This document shows positions 1 to 12,132 of a stretch of DNA of 64,000 bases, one piece after another. The notes below the pieces were generated by a model. The model made no database searches, was not told the origin of the DNA, and saw only the letters and a program-made list of their open reading frames with translations. Within the stretch, counting starts at the first letter, position 1, and every line of letters begins with the position of its first letter. Where the stretch lies: positions 558,001-622,000 of the forward strand of contig JAREIK010001332.1 of the NCBI GenBank assembly GCA_029783825.1, read 5' to 3'. The position numbers and the translations under genes are program-made. The stretch comes from Sapria himalayana. Its lineage: Eukaryota > Streptophyta > Magnoliopsida > Malpighiales > Rafflesiaceae.

Positions 1-732
1 TAGTAACACTTGTTGTCCAAATCTAAAATTCTTCTTCAATACCAGTTGGTGATAATTGTTTTTATACTTTCTTTAAAAGTACTTGCAATAAAATACAAGT
101 CCTTTTGCAGCTCACCCATGACTTTGAGTTCTAAAAATCTATCTTGTTGATGCCTTCATTAGATTGAAAATTTGCTTTCATGTTTCCTAGCAAACCTTTT
201 GGCATGTACACATATTCTAATATATGTGTGAATATATATATATATATATATAGCATGATGACATGGGATAATGATGTGGAAGACTCAAGATAAATTAAGT
301 TTCATAATGTGTTAGGTTTGGAAAATAGTTGTCACATACATTTTTGTCCAGATAAAAAATTGGTTAATTTTTGATAAAATTTAAAAGGTAAGCTATTTTT
401 TTTTAATTTGGAAAGCTAAATTAAATATGGCATTGGACTTTGGTTTAAATGTGTAGTGCAGCACAATGTGCAATTATTATCATGGCAAAAAATTCAAGGT
501 TTCTATGTCTATCTTCCTTCAGTATTATATAATGTTTAATCATAATCTCAGTGAGAATGTTGCATAACATACTTGCAACTGGCAAGCTTGCCTTAGTACC
601 ATTAAACTTGGTGTCAAGAAAAGAAATTTTTATTTCATTCTGAATAATGTATCCCCATTTAGTTTAGAGAAAAAACTTTCATGTTGCTCATGGAATTAGA
701 TTAAATAAAGTAGTTTTTAAATTATGATAAGT
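1..732. other. Unresolved AT-rich left flank
   Basis: No convincing gene or element was found. A perfect TA dinucleotide run lies at about 232-252. The minus strand of 1-220 reads loosely like protein (for example FLELKVMGELQKDLYF) but is broken by stops and matches nothing I recognise. It could be a decayed transposon or gene remnant. The segment ends where the first copy of the 450 bp direct repeat begins. Confidence 0.4.
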
Positions 733-1190
733 TAATTTTTATAAGTTAAATGACAAGGCAATTTTAGACTTACAATTAGTTTGTTGGAGATAATCTTTTT
801 TGGCATTGCACAATTAGATTGTATAATTATTATTAACATTATTTTTTTTAATCTATTATATTTAATTTTCAAATAGTTATTAAAATAAGTTGTTATCATA
901 ATAACATGAAACTGAAAATATCTATTATAATTGTTTGAATTACACTTCATCACAAAAAAAATACAATAATACATTTTTTTTGAAAACAATTTATCATAAA
1001 ACATAAAATAAGACAATTTCATAAAAATGTAAATTCAACAGTATTCCCCAATGAAATTATAGACACAATTAAAATAAAAAAAATAATTTGAACATAGTCA
1101 AATACTTATTTATACTAACACAGTATACTAGTACACAAAGGTTCACATAAATATATTATGCTTGAAAATCATAAAATTCTACAATGTTTT
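733..1190. repeat. Direct repeat X, left copy flanking the copia element
   Basis: This ~450 bp AT-rich stretch is repeated in the same orientation at 6732-7185. Both copies begin around TTTTTATAAGTTAAA, share ATACTAGTACACAAAGG near their right ends and differ by scattered substitutions and small indels. The two copies bracket the minus-strand copia element. They are far longer than the 5 bp duplication a retrotransposon normally makes. No coding content is visible. Confidence 0.75.
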
Positions 1191-1933
1191 GGATCTCTTT
1201 TCGTGTTATTCTTTAGGTGATAGGATTGGTTCGTCAGATTTATGGCTCAAAATCAACAATGTGATAATATGACTATTTCTAGACCAAAGAAAAAATTATG
1301 TTCGTAGCTTTCAAATCTTCAAATTGTCTAAGCTCCAATTCCTTATAGCATAGACTCCTGCACACACACAAAAAAAATACAACAGTATCCACACACACCG
1401 AAAATATGTTATTATTATATATAATCTACACACAATGCATATAAAATAAATCACAATAATGCACACATATAACAATTTAAATACAAACATATAAATACCT
1501 AAATCCCAATATAAAATCAATGTGCGGAGGAGAGAGAGAGAGAGAGAGAGGAAAGGAGAAACAAAAATGATATATTGTTATAAACTGTAACTTATAAAAT
1601 ATGCTCAAAAGATGTTCTACCCAAATTATAACTTATAAAATTATAAGTTTTCATCTCCTATTAAATTTGCTTTGTCTTTTCTAAGGAAACATTTTTGTTC
1701 TTATTTTTTTCCTTATATAGGAATTGGACGTGGGCACTATCCTATCCAAGAGGGCACCACGCATGCCCTCTTTATGAAAATGGGAATAATCTCATTTTTA
1801 CAATATGTTTTTTTAACAACACATGGGATTTTATCTCATGCGTAAGGTATACCAAACTCTAATTTGAAAAAAAAAACAAATCAAACCAAATTAAATAAAC
1901 CAACGGGCATGCCCAACTTAGGCATATCCAACA
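1191..1933 (-). repeat. 3' LTR of the copia element, truncated
   Basis: It aligns by eye with 6066-6731 over its whole length, including the TGTGTGTGGATAC region, the shared 'CCATGCATGCCCTC' type motif and the terminal CCAACA (TGTTGG on the minus strand). A GA dinucleotide run at 1528-1550 is absent from the other LTR. The portion corresponding to 5727-6066 is missing and replaced by repeat X. Confidence 0.8.
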
Positions 1934-1951
1934 AATCTTCTCTCTGCCCTA
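1934..1951 (-). promoter_or_regulatory. Polypurine tract of the copia element
   Basis: On the minus strand this reads CTAGGGCAGAGAGAAGATT, directly before the TGTTGG start of the 3' LTR. That is the position and composition expected of the plus-strand primer of an LTR retrotransposon. Confidence 0.65.
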
Positions 1952-2229
1952 GGTGGGAAGACACATGCCACCACATAACTTAAAGAAATTTAAAGTTTGG
2001 TGACAATAATGATTTCATGAACATATCAGTGACATTTTTATTTGTGTGTACTTTTTCAAGCACAACTGACTTTTCATCTAATACATTTCATATCTAGTGA
2101 TATTATACATTATTGTGCTTTGACCTATTGTGGAAAGTCTAATTATTAGAAAAATATATAGCACTATAAAATCACACCATACAATATATATATATATATA
2201 TATATATATCTTATCGCACATCCAAGTCT

Positions 2230-5200
2230 GCAAGAAACTTTTTTATCCATTAAGTTTCTTTAAAAGCTTTAATAGTTGCAATGAACTCAGCTTCACTACT
2301 AAATAGTGCTATGCACTTCTGCAGCTTGGATTGCCAAGATAGAGCTCCACCTTCAAAGATTATAAGATAAACTGAGGTGGATCTATGTGAATCTAAATCA
2401 CTGGTCATATCAAAATTAGAATATCTAAGAAGCATAAGTTTTAATCCTCCCAAGCACAAAGATAACTGAGAAGTCCCCTATAAGTACCTCAGGATAGATT
2501 TCACTATAGTCCGGTGATATCTTCTTAGGTTAAAAAAATGACAAACAACACTGACAGCATGTGCTATATCTAATCTAGTGCAGACCATAGCATACATAAG
2601 ACTGTCAGCTACTGAGGCATAGGGGACACAACTCATGTCTCTCCTTTCCTCATCAGTCTTGGAATTATGCTCAGTACTCAACTTAAAATGAACTAAGGGA
2701 GTTGAGATTGGCTCGACCTCATTCATAAAAAATCTCTCAAAAACTTTACTGGTGTATCTTTCTTGAGATAACCAGATATGCCTAGAAATCATATCCCAGA
2801 TGATAGTCATCTCTAAAATCTACCTAACTGAGCCTAAGTCTTTCATAGAAAAGACTTTTCCTAGCTCCCCCTTAAGCCTATCATCTATAATGGCTAATAA
2901 TTAAAATGTCATCCATATACAATAATAATATAAGTCTATTATCTCCTAATTGATGATTGAAAAATATACAGTGTTCACAATATGCGTGCTAAAAGTCATG
3001 AGACTCCATAAATGAATAAAATTTTTAATACCCTTGCATATGAGCTTGTCTGAGACCATACAAGCTCTTGTTTAATTTGCAAATAAGACATTCCTTCTCT
3101 TCTACAATCAATCCCTTAGACTGATCCATATAAAGAGTCTTATGACGGCCACTAAGAAGAAATACAGTCTTTGCATCAAGTTAATCGAATTCTAAGCTCA
3201 AACTAGCAGCTAACCCAGCAGAACTACTCAAATAGAAGACATATTCACTACTAAAGAAAATATCTCATCAAAATCAATTATATTCTTTTGACTAAATCCT
3301 TTGACTACTAACCGAGCCTTGTATCTTGATTGAGAGTCATCATCACTAAGTTTTAGTCTAAAGAGCCAACTATTTTTTAAAGTCACTTTCTATTTGGTAA
3401 GGGTGCTAAATCATAAGTCTAGTTGACGTGAAGTGACTTCATCTCTTCCTGCATAGCACGAAGTCATTCCTCTTTATTCTCAGAAGAGACGTCCTCTTGA
3501 AAGTTTTTGGGCTCACCTACATATGTGAGTAATATGTAATCTCAAAGTCTAGAGGGTATCTGATGAGACCTAGATGATCTTCTCAGTTTAGACTGAGAAG
3601 TATCATGATGAACAACTAGGTCCTACCTAGTTCCAACTGGAATATGGTCTCTCACCTCCTCATGAATATCTTGGGGCTTGATGATACCATTTATAGCATA
3701 TGACTTGGAAGTATTAGTAGTATCTTGAGGCTCAAAAATATCAAGCAGTTGTTCAATTCTTCCCCCTTGATTAGACTAATCTCTAGTAGGAATCAATACT
3801 AAATTTGTACAAATAAGAATCTTTGTGGTATCACTCTGATCTCTAATCGGATCACTTTCCATCCATAAACTAGTCCTCTATAAAAGTCACATCTATGTTT
3901 TGAATAAGTTTCTTGGCAATTGGGTCTCATAGTATGTACCCAACCTCCACATTTATATAGACAATGAAGATACATGAACATGTAGTGTCATCGAGTTTAG
4001 ACCATTCATATTTTAGAATATAAATGGAGGCTTTACAGCCAAAAACTCACAAGTAATCATATGAGATATCTTTTCTATGCTATATTTTATTAGGAACATC
4101 ACCATCCAAGGCAGTGGTTGGGCACATGTTGATTACATCAATAGTCATAATCATTGCTTCTCCCCAATATTTATTAGAAAGATATGCATGAGAAAGTAAG
4201 CACCAAACTATCTTCTCATTAGTTTGGTTCATCCTCTCAGTAATATCATTTAAATGTGACATCTTGGCCCGTATCTATTTATATCTAATATCATGGGATA
4301 CATAATAACAGTCAAAATAAACTTGATATTTTTTCTCATTATCAGAATGTATAAAGATCAATTTTTTACCAGTTTCTCTCTCAACTTAAGCATGAAAATA
4401 TTGAAAGATGGAAAAAATCTAATCGTTCTTTTTTGGTGGATATGTCTATATCTTCCTAGAGTGATCATCAATGAATGTGACAAAATTAAAGGCCCCCACC
4501 AAGTGTCTTGCTCTGCATAGATTAGACATCAGTATAAATCATATAAAGAATATTTGATCTCCTCGAGGGTAGATGAGAATGGAAAGGTGATCAATGGCTT
4601 TTTTCAGCCATACAATCCTTACACTTATTAAGAGAAGATCCCTTGTCAAATGATGAGATATTCCTTCTAGCTAGAAGCTAAAGGCCCTTCTCAATCACAT
4701 GACTAAGTCTTCTATACTAGAGATCAATGTTGCTCTTTTAATGAACAATATTTGCATGATCTCGAGGAACTTTCACCTTCTTATCCCTTGCAATGACTAA
4801 TGGCCCTTAACCAACTTTCACCAGCCATCACCAAAATGACTAATATATCTCATGTCATCCAACATACCAATAGACATTAAATTTGTATGAATATTTGGTA
4901 AATACCAAACATCTCTTAACACCAACTAATATCCTATCTATATCTATAGACAAATATGTTTCATACCTAAAATATGTGATATTCTACATTTACCCATCTA
5001 TTTGCCATAATCACTAGGTGTGTTGGTAGTAAAGAAGTTGATATGCAGGGTGATATGAAATGATGCTCCCAATTCAATAAATCAATCACCCTTCTGAGAT
5101 ACAATTTTAGCAAAATTATCATCACTAACCAACATCAAGTCACCTTCTAAGATGACATTGGTCTCTCCCTTGAGTCTCTCTCTTCTCATCCACTATTGCT

Positions 5201-5520
5201 ATAGTCCTTTCCAAAAATTTATGTTTTTTTTCAAGGGCATTTCAAACATAGATACTAGCTTCTCTCATAGCGTGTATGCCCTCATTTCTTCAGAAACATA
5301 TTGATATTATCACTACTTATCCATTTATAAATTGTTGAGGTAGCCCTAAAATGTTAATCTTCTCATTCTTCTTCACTCAACTTTTTAGTTTTCTCTTTCT
5401 TCCTCACTAGGTTATGCAATTATTTGACTACAAGGTAGTTACACATTCTATTTTTTTTAAATAGAATAATTGGTCTAAGTTAGCTTTATTATTACAAAGT
5501 GATCCTCCATAATAATAAAC
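2230..5520 (-). pseudogene. Copia gag-pol polyprotein remnant
   Basis: This is the broken polyprotein of the minus-strand copia element. From 5' to 3' on the minus strand I read: a gag start with KLT.TNYSIWKK (near 5500-5420); a gag helix region near 5250; a protease-like ELGASFHIT near 5070, where the canonical form is DSGASFH; an integrase C-terminal part with ITERMNQT and LSNKYWGEAM at 4080-4262; a reverse transcriptase with the catalytic YMDD box at 2908-2919 and the conserved VPYAS...SLMYAMVCTR.DIAHA stretch at 2478-2810; and RNase H with GGALSWQSKLQKC and SSEAEFIA at 2250-2459. Stops and frameshifts occur throughout, so no function is expected. The RNase H aspartates are partly altered (YSNFDM rather than YSDSDM). 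Assignment to Ty1/copia is firm from the order integrase before RT. Confidence 0.85.
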
Positions 5521-5708
5521 AACAATATTGACAACAAGTAATAAACACAAATAAAAATGTCACATAATATGTCCAAAATCACTATATTGATATTGGAATA
5601 ATCAAATACTAATATAATGATAATGAATAAACTAAATAATATCACAATATCAATGACAAATATCCTCCTCAATAGAAGTCTGGATACCACTTTTGGGTAA
5701 AATCAGAA

Positions 5709-5726
5709 CCTTGCTTTGATACTAGA
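5709..5726 (-). promoter_or_regulatory. Primer-binding site (initiator Met tRNA type)
   Basis: The minus strand reads TCTAGTATCAAAGCAAGG directly after the LTR end. This is a degenerate form of the TGGTATCAGAGC sequence that plant copia elements use to pair with initiator Met tRNA. It fixes the LTR boundary at 5727. Confidence 0.75.
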
Positions 5727-6731
5727 TGTTGGGGTAGGATGTTTGAACTATGGTTTATTCGAAACCAAAGAGTGCTAGAAATTATAATTGATTAAACAAC
5801 TGAAGCAAATAATAACAACCTAAATCAAGAAAAACCTCAATATAAAAATTCCAAAAATACAACTAATAAAAAAAGAAGTTCTAGTAACAATATTGATAAA
5901 TCAAATGATAAATGCTAAAGACTTATTCACATGTACAAAAAATCTGAGAACCACAATATGCACAAAAATTATATTTTGGACTAAAAATATTTCTTAGGAT
6001 ATATAACCCTAGGGATCTGTAATCCAGTACAAATATGTAAACCTAGGATTATGGAGTGAATTCTCTAGGTCTCTTTCTGTGTTATTCCTTAGATGATAGA
6101 ATTGGTTCTTTGGATTTAAGGCTCAGAATCAACAATGCAATAATATGGCTATTTCTAGATTGAAGAGGTAATTGTTCATAACTTTCAATTCTTCATATTG
6201 TCCATGCTTCAAGTCCTTACAACATACACTCTTGCATACACAAAAAAAAAACACAATAGTATCCACACACACACACTGAAAATATGCCGTGTTAATATAT
6301 AATCTACACACAATGCACATAAAATAAATTACAATAATGCACACATATTGCAATTTAAAAAGAGAACCAAGAATTAAATAGGGTTAGAAACTATAGCTTA
6401 CAAAATATGCCCAAATTGTAACTTAAAAAATTGTAAGTTTTCTTCCCCTCTTAAACTAGTTTCTATACCCCTTCCAAGAAAAAAAAATCATGTTATGGTG
6501 TTTTTCCTTATATAGTAAGGATTAGGGCACTCCCCCATCCAAGAGGGTACCATGCATGCCCTCTTTGTGAAAATGAGAAGAATCTTGTTTTTACAAATTT
6601 TCTATTTTTACTAAACAACATATGGAATTTTATCCCATGCATAAGGTCGAACAAACTCTTGTTTTTAAAAAACAAAACAAATCAAACCAATGTAAATAAA
6701 CCAACCAGTCTACCCAACTTCGGTAGACCCA
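5727..6731 (-). repeat. 5' LTR of the copia element
   Basis: This is the full-length (~1005 bp) LTR. In plus orientation it starts TGTTGGGGTAGG and ends near the degraded GGTAGACCC. Positions 6066-6731 match the 3' LTR. The inner 340 bp has no counterpart in the truncated 3' LTR. Confidence 0.78.
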
Positions 6732-7185
6732 AAAAAATTTTTATAAGTTAAAAGACAAGGTAATTTCAGAACTTATAGTTAGTTGTTGGATTGGAGATAA
6801 TCTTCGGGCATTGCACAATTAACATTATTTTTTATGTTTAACAATTATATTTAATTTTCAAATAGTTATCAAAATAAGTTATTAGCATAATAACATGAAA
6901 AGAAAATATCTATTACATTTGTTTGAAATACACTTCATCACAAAAAAAAAATACAATAATAAAATTTTGTTTGAAACACGAATTTATCATTAAACATAAA
7001 TTAAGACAAATTCATAAAAATGTAAATTCGACAATATTTCCCAGTATAATTATAGATGCAGACAAAATGAAAAAAAAAATATTTTGACCTTAGTTAAATA
7101 CTTATTTATACTAACACAATATACTAGTACACAAAGGGTCAAAAAATATATTATGCATGAAAATCATAAAATTCAAGAATATGAA
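6732..7185. repeat. Direct repeat X, right copy
   Basis: Second copy of the repeat at 733-1190, starting immediately after the copia 5' LTR. Similarity fades just after AAAATCATAAAATTC. Beyond it the sequence differs from that following the left copy, as expected if this side continues into the original locus. Confidence 0.75.
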
Positions 7186-7822
7186 ATTAATGAAGAACAC
7201 TAATCCAAAGCATAATATAATATAGAATCTATTATGAAACATGGATTTCATATGTATTTCAAAAGAGTGTAATAAAAGAGAATAATAGTGCTCTTTGTTA
7301 GTTTTTAATGGATTATAATAAGTTGGGACACAGATTACTAGATAGAAATATGTGGCAGTAACATAAACACCACAACAACAACTAAAACGCGACAATAATA
7401 GAAACATCCACGATAATGAACAATATAATAACACACAACAATACAATGAACAATATAACAATAGAATGAACATGCAGCAACAAAATGATTATTTAGTAGC
7501 ATAATGATCATCATGTAAAAATAGAGAATAAATCACACAATATTAGAGATTAATTTATTTAAAAAGTTACCTAATTGAATGGATGTAGCATCAAAATATG
7601 TATTTAAAGTGGGCAGGTGAAACCTTGTCTAAATCAGAAATCCAGTTGATATTTCTGATTTTTCTTCTATAAAAGTAAGTTTCTCCTATTCTATTTCATT
7701 GTAAATCATCTTAATACCAATTCCCTTTTAGCTTGTATTTTATTTATTATATTGTTAATTTTATTAATTTTGGGTTAAAGTTTCTATTTTTTAATTATTA
7801 TTGTGTGTCCTTTTTTTATAAC
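7186..7822 (+). repeat. Probable LTR/leader of the plus-strand copia element
   Basis: The right end is inferred from a degenerate copia primer-binding sequence, TGATATCGAGG, at about 7823, and from a TATA-like TTCTATAAAAG near 7665. The left boundary is not visible and no partner LTR was found in the window. The first ~370 bases may be unrelated sequence. Confidence 0.4.
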
Positions 7823-7989
7823 AATGATATCGAGGTGAGGTTTAGAGTAATAACTTTTGTGGTTAATACATATCTAAGAAATTTATGTCAAAAGGAAAAA
7901 AATAGCATCAAGGTATAAGATTTTTAAAAGGATATTGTGACCCCTCCACTTACCTTGGAATATTCTTGGTGTATTAACATAAATAGTTA

Positions 7990-9538
7990 TTAATATTGTC
8001 ATGTACTATTCTCATATATTATTCATTAGAAAAGTAACTAAATGAAAGTAAAATCTAAAATATAAAAATTTAATGGGAGTAATATTTTATTATATAAATG
8101 AAAATCAAAATAATTTTGAGGAAGAATAATTAATTAGAAAAAGATCCATTGATATTTATGAAAATAAGTGGAATGAGATAGATAGTAATATGATTATCAA
8201 TTTATATTTGGTACTAGCTAATGTAGTACTATCTAGTATGACATAAAAGAATATAGTAAAGAAATTTTGAGATACTCTCACAAAATTGTATGAGGCAAAG
8301 TCACTTCACAAAAAGATATTCTTAAAAAGTACAAACTACACTCTTTTAATGATAGAATCCATTATGATAACTTTTTATATCAATTTCTTGAATACTCTAT
8401 TTTATAAACTTACTATGTTGGGTCATAAAATAGAAGAAGTTGAAAATGATGAGATTTTACTTGAAATTCTACTTGATTAATATGATCAATTCATAATCAA
8501 TCTGAAAAATAGTAACCTTACAAACTATCTAGTCTTCAATGATATTGTAGCTATCATCTTAGAAAAAGAAAGTATATGTAAAATTAAGAAGGATTGACAT
8601 AAAAGTAAATAATAAGTAGAATCTTTAATGGTGATATGAAAAAAGATCAATAGAGCATATCCCTAATTGGAGTCAAAATTATGGTAGATGAAAATTAAAA
8701 AGTGAAAAGAATATAAGTGCTATAATTTTGGTAAGAAAGGGTAATTAAAAAGAGATTATTGGTATAAAAAATAGCTTGGATAATGAGTCATAAAATACTC
8801 AAGGAAATGTAGTAAGTATTTATAATGATTGTAACATTCTATACAGCAAAACAAATAATAGTTGAAAGTAGAGAGTAGTTTGGTGATATTTGGTTAATAG
8901 ACTTTAGAGCTTCATGATACATAATATCTCAAAAAAATAGTTCCATAAATATGAACTAATCTTAGGAGATTCAGTACACATGGTGATAATAATGCTTTGA
9001 AGATTATTAGTTTTGATATTATCAAAATAAAAATATTTGATGGTATGATTCACACCATTCAAAAGATATGACAATTGAAAGACTTAAAAAAATTTATTGT
9101 TTTTCAGAAAAATAGATAGTATGGGATGCAATACCTATATTGAGAATGAGATGATAAAGATTATGAGAGGCATACTTTTGATTATGAAGAAAGAAAAGAT
9201 TGTGTTAGATATATTAATGCTTTATAATGGAATGATATAGAAAGTTGATACATATGTTGTATCAATTAACAAAGGAGAAGAGTCAATGATGATGTGATAT
9301 CTCAAAATAGGCCATATGTTAGAACAATGTAAAAGATTCTTTCTAATAGAAAATTACTTCAATGGCTAAAATTGGTAAATCTTCCTTTTTATGAGGATTA
9401 TATTACAAGTGAGCAACATAGATTAGTGTTCAGTAGATTAGTTGCTAGAGTAAATATATTTTAGACTTGATTTATTCTTATATATGAGAATCACCAAAAA
9501 TATCCTAAGTAGGAGTATCATCTTTTGTGGTTTATTGT
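7990..9538 (+). pseudogene. Plus-strand copia gag-protease-integrase remnant
   Basis: A decayed 5' half of a copia polyprotein. At 8286-8590 a gag (UBN2-type) segment reads YEAKSLHKKIFLKSTNYTL and later LGHKIEEVENDEILLEILL, close to the family pattern. A zinc knuckle survives as KCYNFGKKG..KRDYW near 8715-8760, with its second Cys changed to Phe and the His lost. A protease-like IDFRAS (canonical LDSGAS) lies near 8895. The pre-integrase segment at 9240-9535 contains NLPFYEDYITSEQHRLVFS and ESPKIS. The downstream integrase, RT and RNase H are absent: at about 9540 the sequence changes to Ty3/gypsy. Many stops and frameshifts are present. Confidence 0.78.
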
Positions 9539-9539
9539 G

Positions 9540-10007
9540 TTACAATAAAGTTGTGCTTATTTGGTCAAGGCCAACTACAATAACTAAGGTACATAACTTC
9601 ATGAGTTTGGAAAGATATTATTGTCATCTTGTCAATAAATCTTCTTGAATAACTTTTCCCTTGATTAATTTGACTAGGAAAAATGCTCGGTTCTAGTGGA
9701 TTGACAAATGTGAACTAGTTTTTAAGGAGTTGAAGAGCAAGTTAGTTTAACCCTAGTTCTTGTGTTACTAGATGGAGTATCATCTTTTTTGATTTATGTT
9801 AATACTTCGTTAAAAGGCTAGAGCTATATTCTATCACAAAGTAGAAGAGTCATTACTTATAAATATTGACAATTGAAGCCACATAAAAAAACTATCATTA
9901 TCATGACTTAGATCAAAAATTGATGTTTTTTGCATTGAAGTTTTAGAGGTGTGTTTTCTCTTCAAATTATCAAACATTTTTATGTATTTTGGTTATTTAT
10001 AATGATG
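9540..10007 (+). pseudogene. Outer Ty3/gypsy pol, piece 1: RT end and RNase H start
   Basis: The plus strand reads NKVVLIWSRPTTITKVHNFM and SLERYYCHLVNKSS, then KELKSKLV, a decayed SSFLIYVNTSLKG (canonical VYCDAS..G) and VITYKY.QLKPHKK. These match the RT thumb and RNase H start of gypsy pol. There is no upstream RT, gag or LTR: the piece abuts the copia fragment. It is cut at 10007 by the solo LTR and RNase H resumes at 11799. Several in-frame stops are present. Confidence 0.8.
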
Positions 10008-11798
10008 TGTAGACATGGAATGGAGCTAATATGAGTTGATTTCAAGACTTTTATATTTTGGAGAGTTTTGATGAATAATCATGAAATCAATAAATTTTTA
10101 GATATGTTTAGGAGAGGGGGTAGATCATCGAGTCCACATAGTTTAACATCAATTCTTGACCGAAATTCTTCCTAATTGGTCAAGGTGGTTCTTTTATGCC
10201 AAAACTCTACCAACTTATTAAGAAAAATCATTTAACTATATAACATATTATTAGTGGATGTGATATTATCATGGAGTCATAGCATAGCTATACTTAGCTT
10301 ACAAAATTTAAATGACTATAATGTTGATTCTCCTTCACAACAACCAATTACCTTAATAGTGCTCATGGTCATAAATAATTTCACAATGCTACTTTATTTT
10401 TAATATGACTAAGTAGTCTCAATATGACATTTTTACAAAGTCATGACTTCTGAGCTGTAAAATATTATTGAGGCACAACTACTCATGCCATAGTTGTGAC
10501 AATTATTCAAAGTCATAACTAATGGGATAGTAACTATTATAAAGGATATTACTTGAATATGACTATTTTAAGGACATGAAAATTATCTTCAAATGAAGGC
10601 ATAGTCATGAATTGAATGCTCAAGCAAATTGTCAATGCCATGACATCTTAATAATACTATAACAATATGATATATGAGAGAAGAGAAGGCTAGTGTCATA
10701 GCTGCCCATAGTGTCATGGATACTTGAGAGATATGAAGTGAAACTTTTGCACTATAGCTATTTCCCAGCACCATAGTCATAACCAACACATGAAAGACCT
10801 TAACACCTTGGCTATTTCTCAATTTAGCAATCATATAAAACACAAGAAGGGCCATTACCAATGTTTTGGGCTCTACACAATGCCGCAAGTATATAACAAA
10901 ATGAGAACCCATCTCTACTCCACGGCAACAAGCCTATCCCTAGTGCCACAACCCTTTAATGACTACAAATTGACAAATGCATACAACTATTTCATGATAC
11001 CACAACCCATCTCTACTCCTTAGTACACAACCCTTTAATTCTAAACTGAGATAGATGTTATATAAAATGTTTACTCAAGGGGGTTTACCTTTAGTGTGTA
11101 AGTCACATCATCACTGAGAAGGATGGTGTTAGGCAATCCTCAAGACATATATGAGTATGTTATGGATCGCAAGGTGGTATAACTCCTATGAACTACTTTT
11201 TTTATGTCTCCAACTGATAAAACTTGAGAGAAGCATATGTCAATCTATAGTCTTTATGTCATTTGAGACTAAAGAATAAGAGTGTGTATATGAAGCAACC
11301 ATCAAGGGTAATTGATGGAGTTGTCTAAAATGTATGAGATTGTTAATGATTCTCGAGCAGAGATGAATTATTGTTTTATTTGTAATGTACTAAGGAGAAA
11401 ACTATGAGGGGGCTACCATTATGATGAGCTCAATTATGATAGCTACCTTATATACCATTAAAGAAATGAATCATTCCATAACACCTCAACTTTTATTATG
11501 TATCAAACATAATATAAGTCAAGCGATTTAAATAGTATCACATAGATTAATAAAAAAATAATAGACCTAAGATTATCTAACAATATGAGTTTCCATTTTA
11601 CTAAAAATGAGTTATCTCATTATTGAATAATCAAACTACCGATATAATCTTTATGAGATCAATATCTGGATAAGAGTCCATTTTACTACTTATATGACCT
11701 ATGCACTTGTGAATCTCAGTTGACAAGATACTCTCATTAATAAGCTTTTGGAACATCACCTAACCAATAAAATTAAGTAGCATAAAAAAGTTGCAACA
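10008..11798 (+). mobile_element. Solo LTR of the A/B gypsy family, plus orientation
   Basis: It starts TGTAGACATGG and ends AAGTTGCAACA, corresponding to the reverse complement of the A LTRs, whose minus-strand start is TGTAG and whose plus-strand start is TGTTGT. Position 11083-11200 matches the reverse complement of about 32980-33060 (shared GTCACATCATCA), and 11740-11798 matches the reverse complement of about 31738-31800 (shared AATAAGCTTTTGG). No internal region accompanies it, so it is a solo LTR left by recombination. It interrupts the RNase H of the outer gypsy element. Flanking bases ATGTG occur on both sides but are offset by two bases from the ideal target-site duplication. The open frames at 10589-11023 are chance. 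Confidence 0.78.
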
Positions 11799-12132
11799 AT
11801 GTGCTACTTGTATAGTGCTAAATTCATGGTTTACTCTAACCATAAAAATCTTAAATACTTATTTTCTCAAAAAGAGCTTAACTTGAGACAAAGGTGATAG
11901 ATGAAGTATATTGAAAGAAATAACTTTACACTATATTATTATCCTAGCAAGGCCAATATGGTAAAAAGCATTTGGAGCAAGAAGAGATGTTTTAACCTAA
12001 CCACTTTGAGACACTAATAATGATAAATATTATTAGTAGTTGAAGACTTTTAGCTTCAAGTAGAAGAAGATGAGGAACTATATTATCTTAATAGTTTGAT
12101 TTTTCAACATACATTGGTTCTATATTTAATTG
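11799..12132 (+). pseudogene. Outer Ty3/gypsy pol, piece 2: RNase H continuation
   Basis: The plus strand reads KFMVYSNHKNLKYLFSQKEL followed by NLRQR, a Trp-loss stop, and NFTLYYYPSKANMV. This is the familiar RNase H/linker segment (TDHKSLKYLFTQKELNLRQR type, then YHPGKANVVADALS) of gypsy pol. It continues piece 1 across the solo LTR and is cut at 12132 by the hAT element. The catalytic Asp of TDH is Asn here. Confidence 0.85.

Larger units (their letters stand above)
1191..6731 (-). mobile_element. Decayed Ty1/copia LTR retrotransposon, minus strand
   Basis: The parts occur in copia order on the minus strand: 5' LTR (5727-6731), a Met-tRNA-type primer-binding site next to it, gag and protease remnants, integrase, reverse transcriptase, RNase H, a polypurine tract and a 3' LTR. 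The 3' LTR (1191-1933) lacks about 340 bp that the 5' LTR has at its inner end (5727-6066). The coding region has many stops and frameshifts, and the gag C-terminus and zinc knuckle appear deleted. The element is old and cannot be autonomous. It is flanked by 450 bp direct repeats. Confidence 0.85.

Noticed and set aside
7111..7473. 120-codon minus-strand hydrophobic frame resembling a membrane protein
   Set aside because: It begins in the AT-rich region beyond repeat X, ends inside it, and has no family pattern; hydrophobicity follows from T-rich codons.
10589..11023. Overlapping frames on both strands
   Set aside because: Both lie in the solo LTR and are not conserved in related LTRs.
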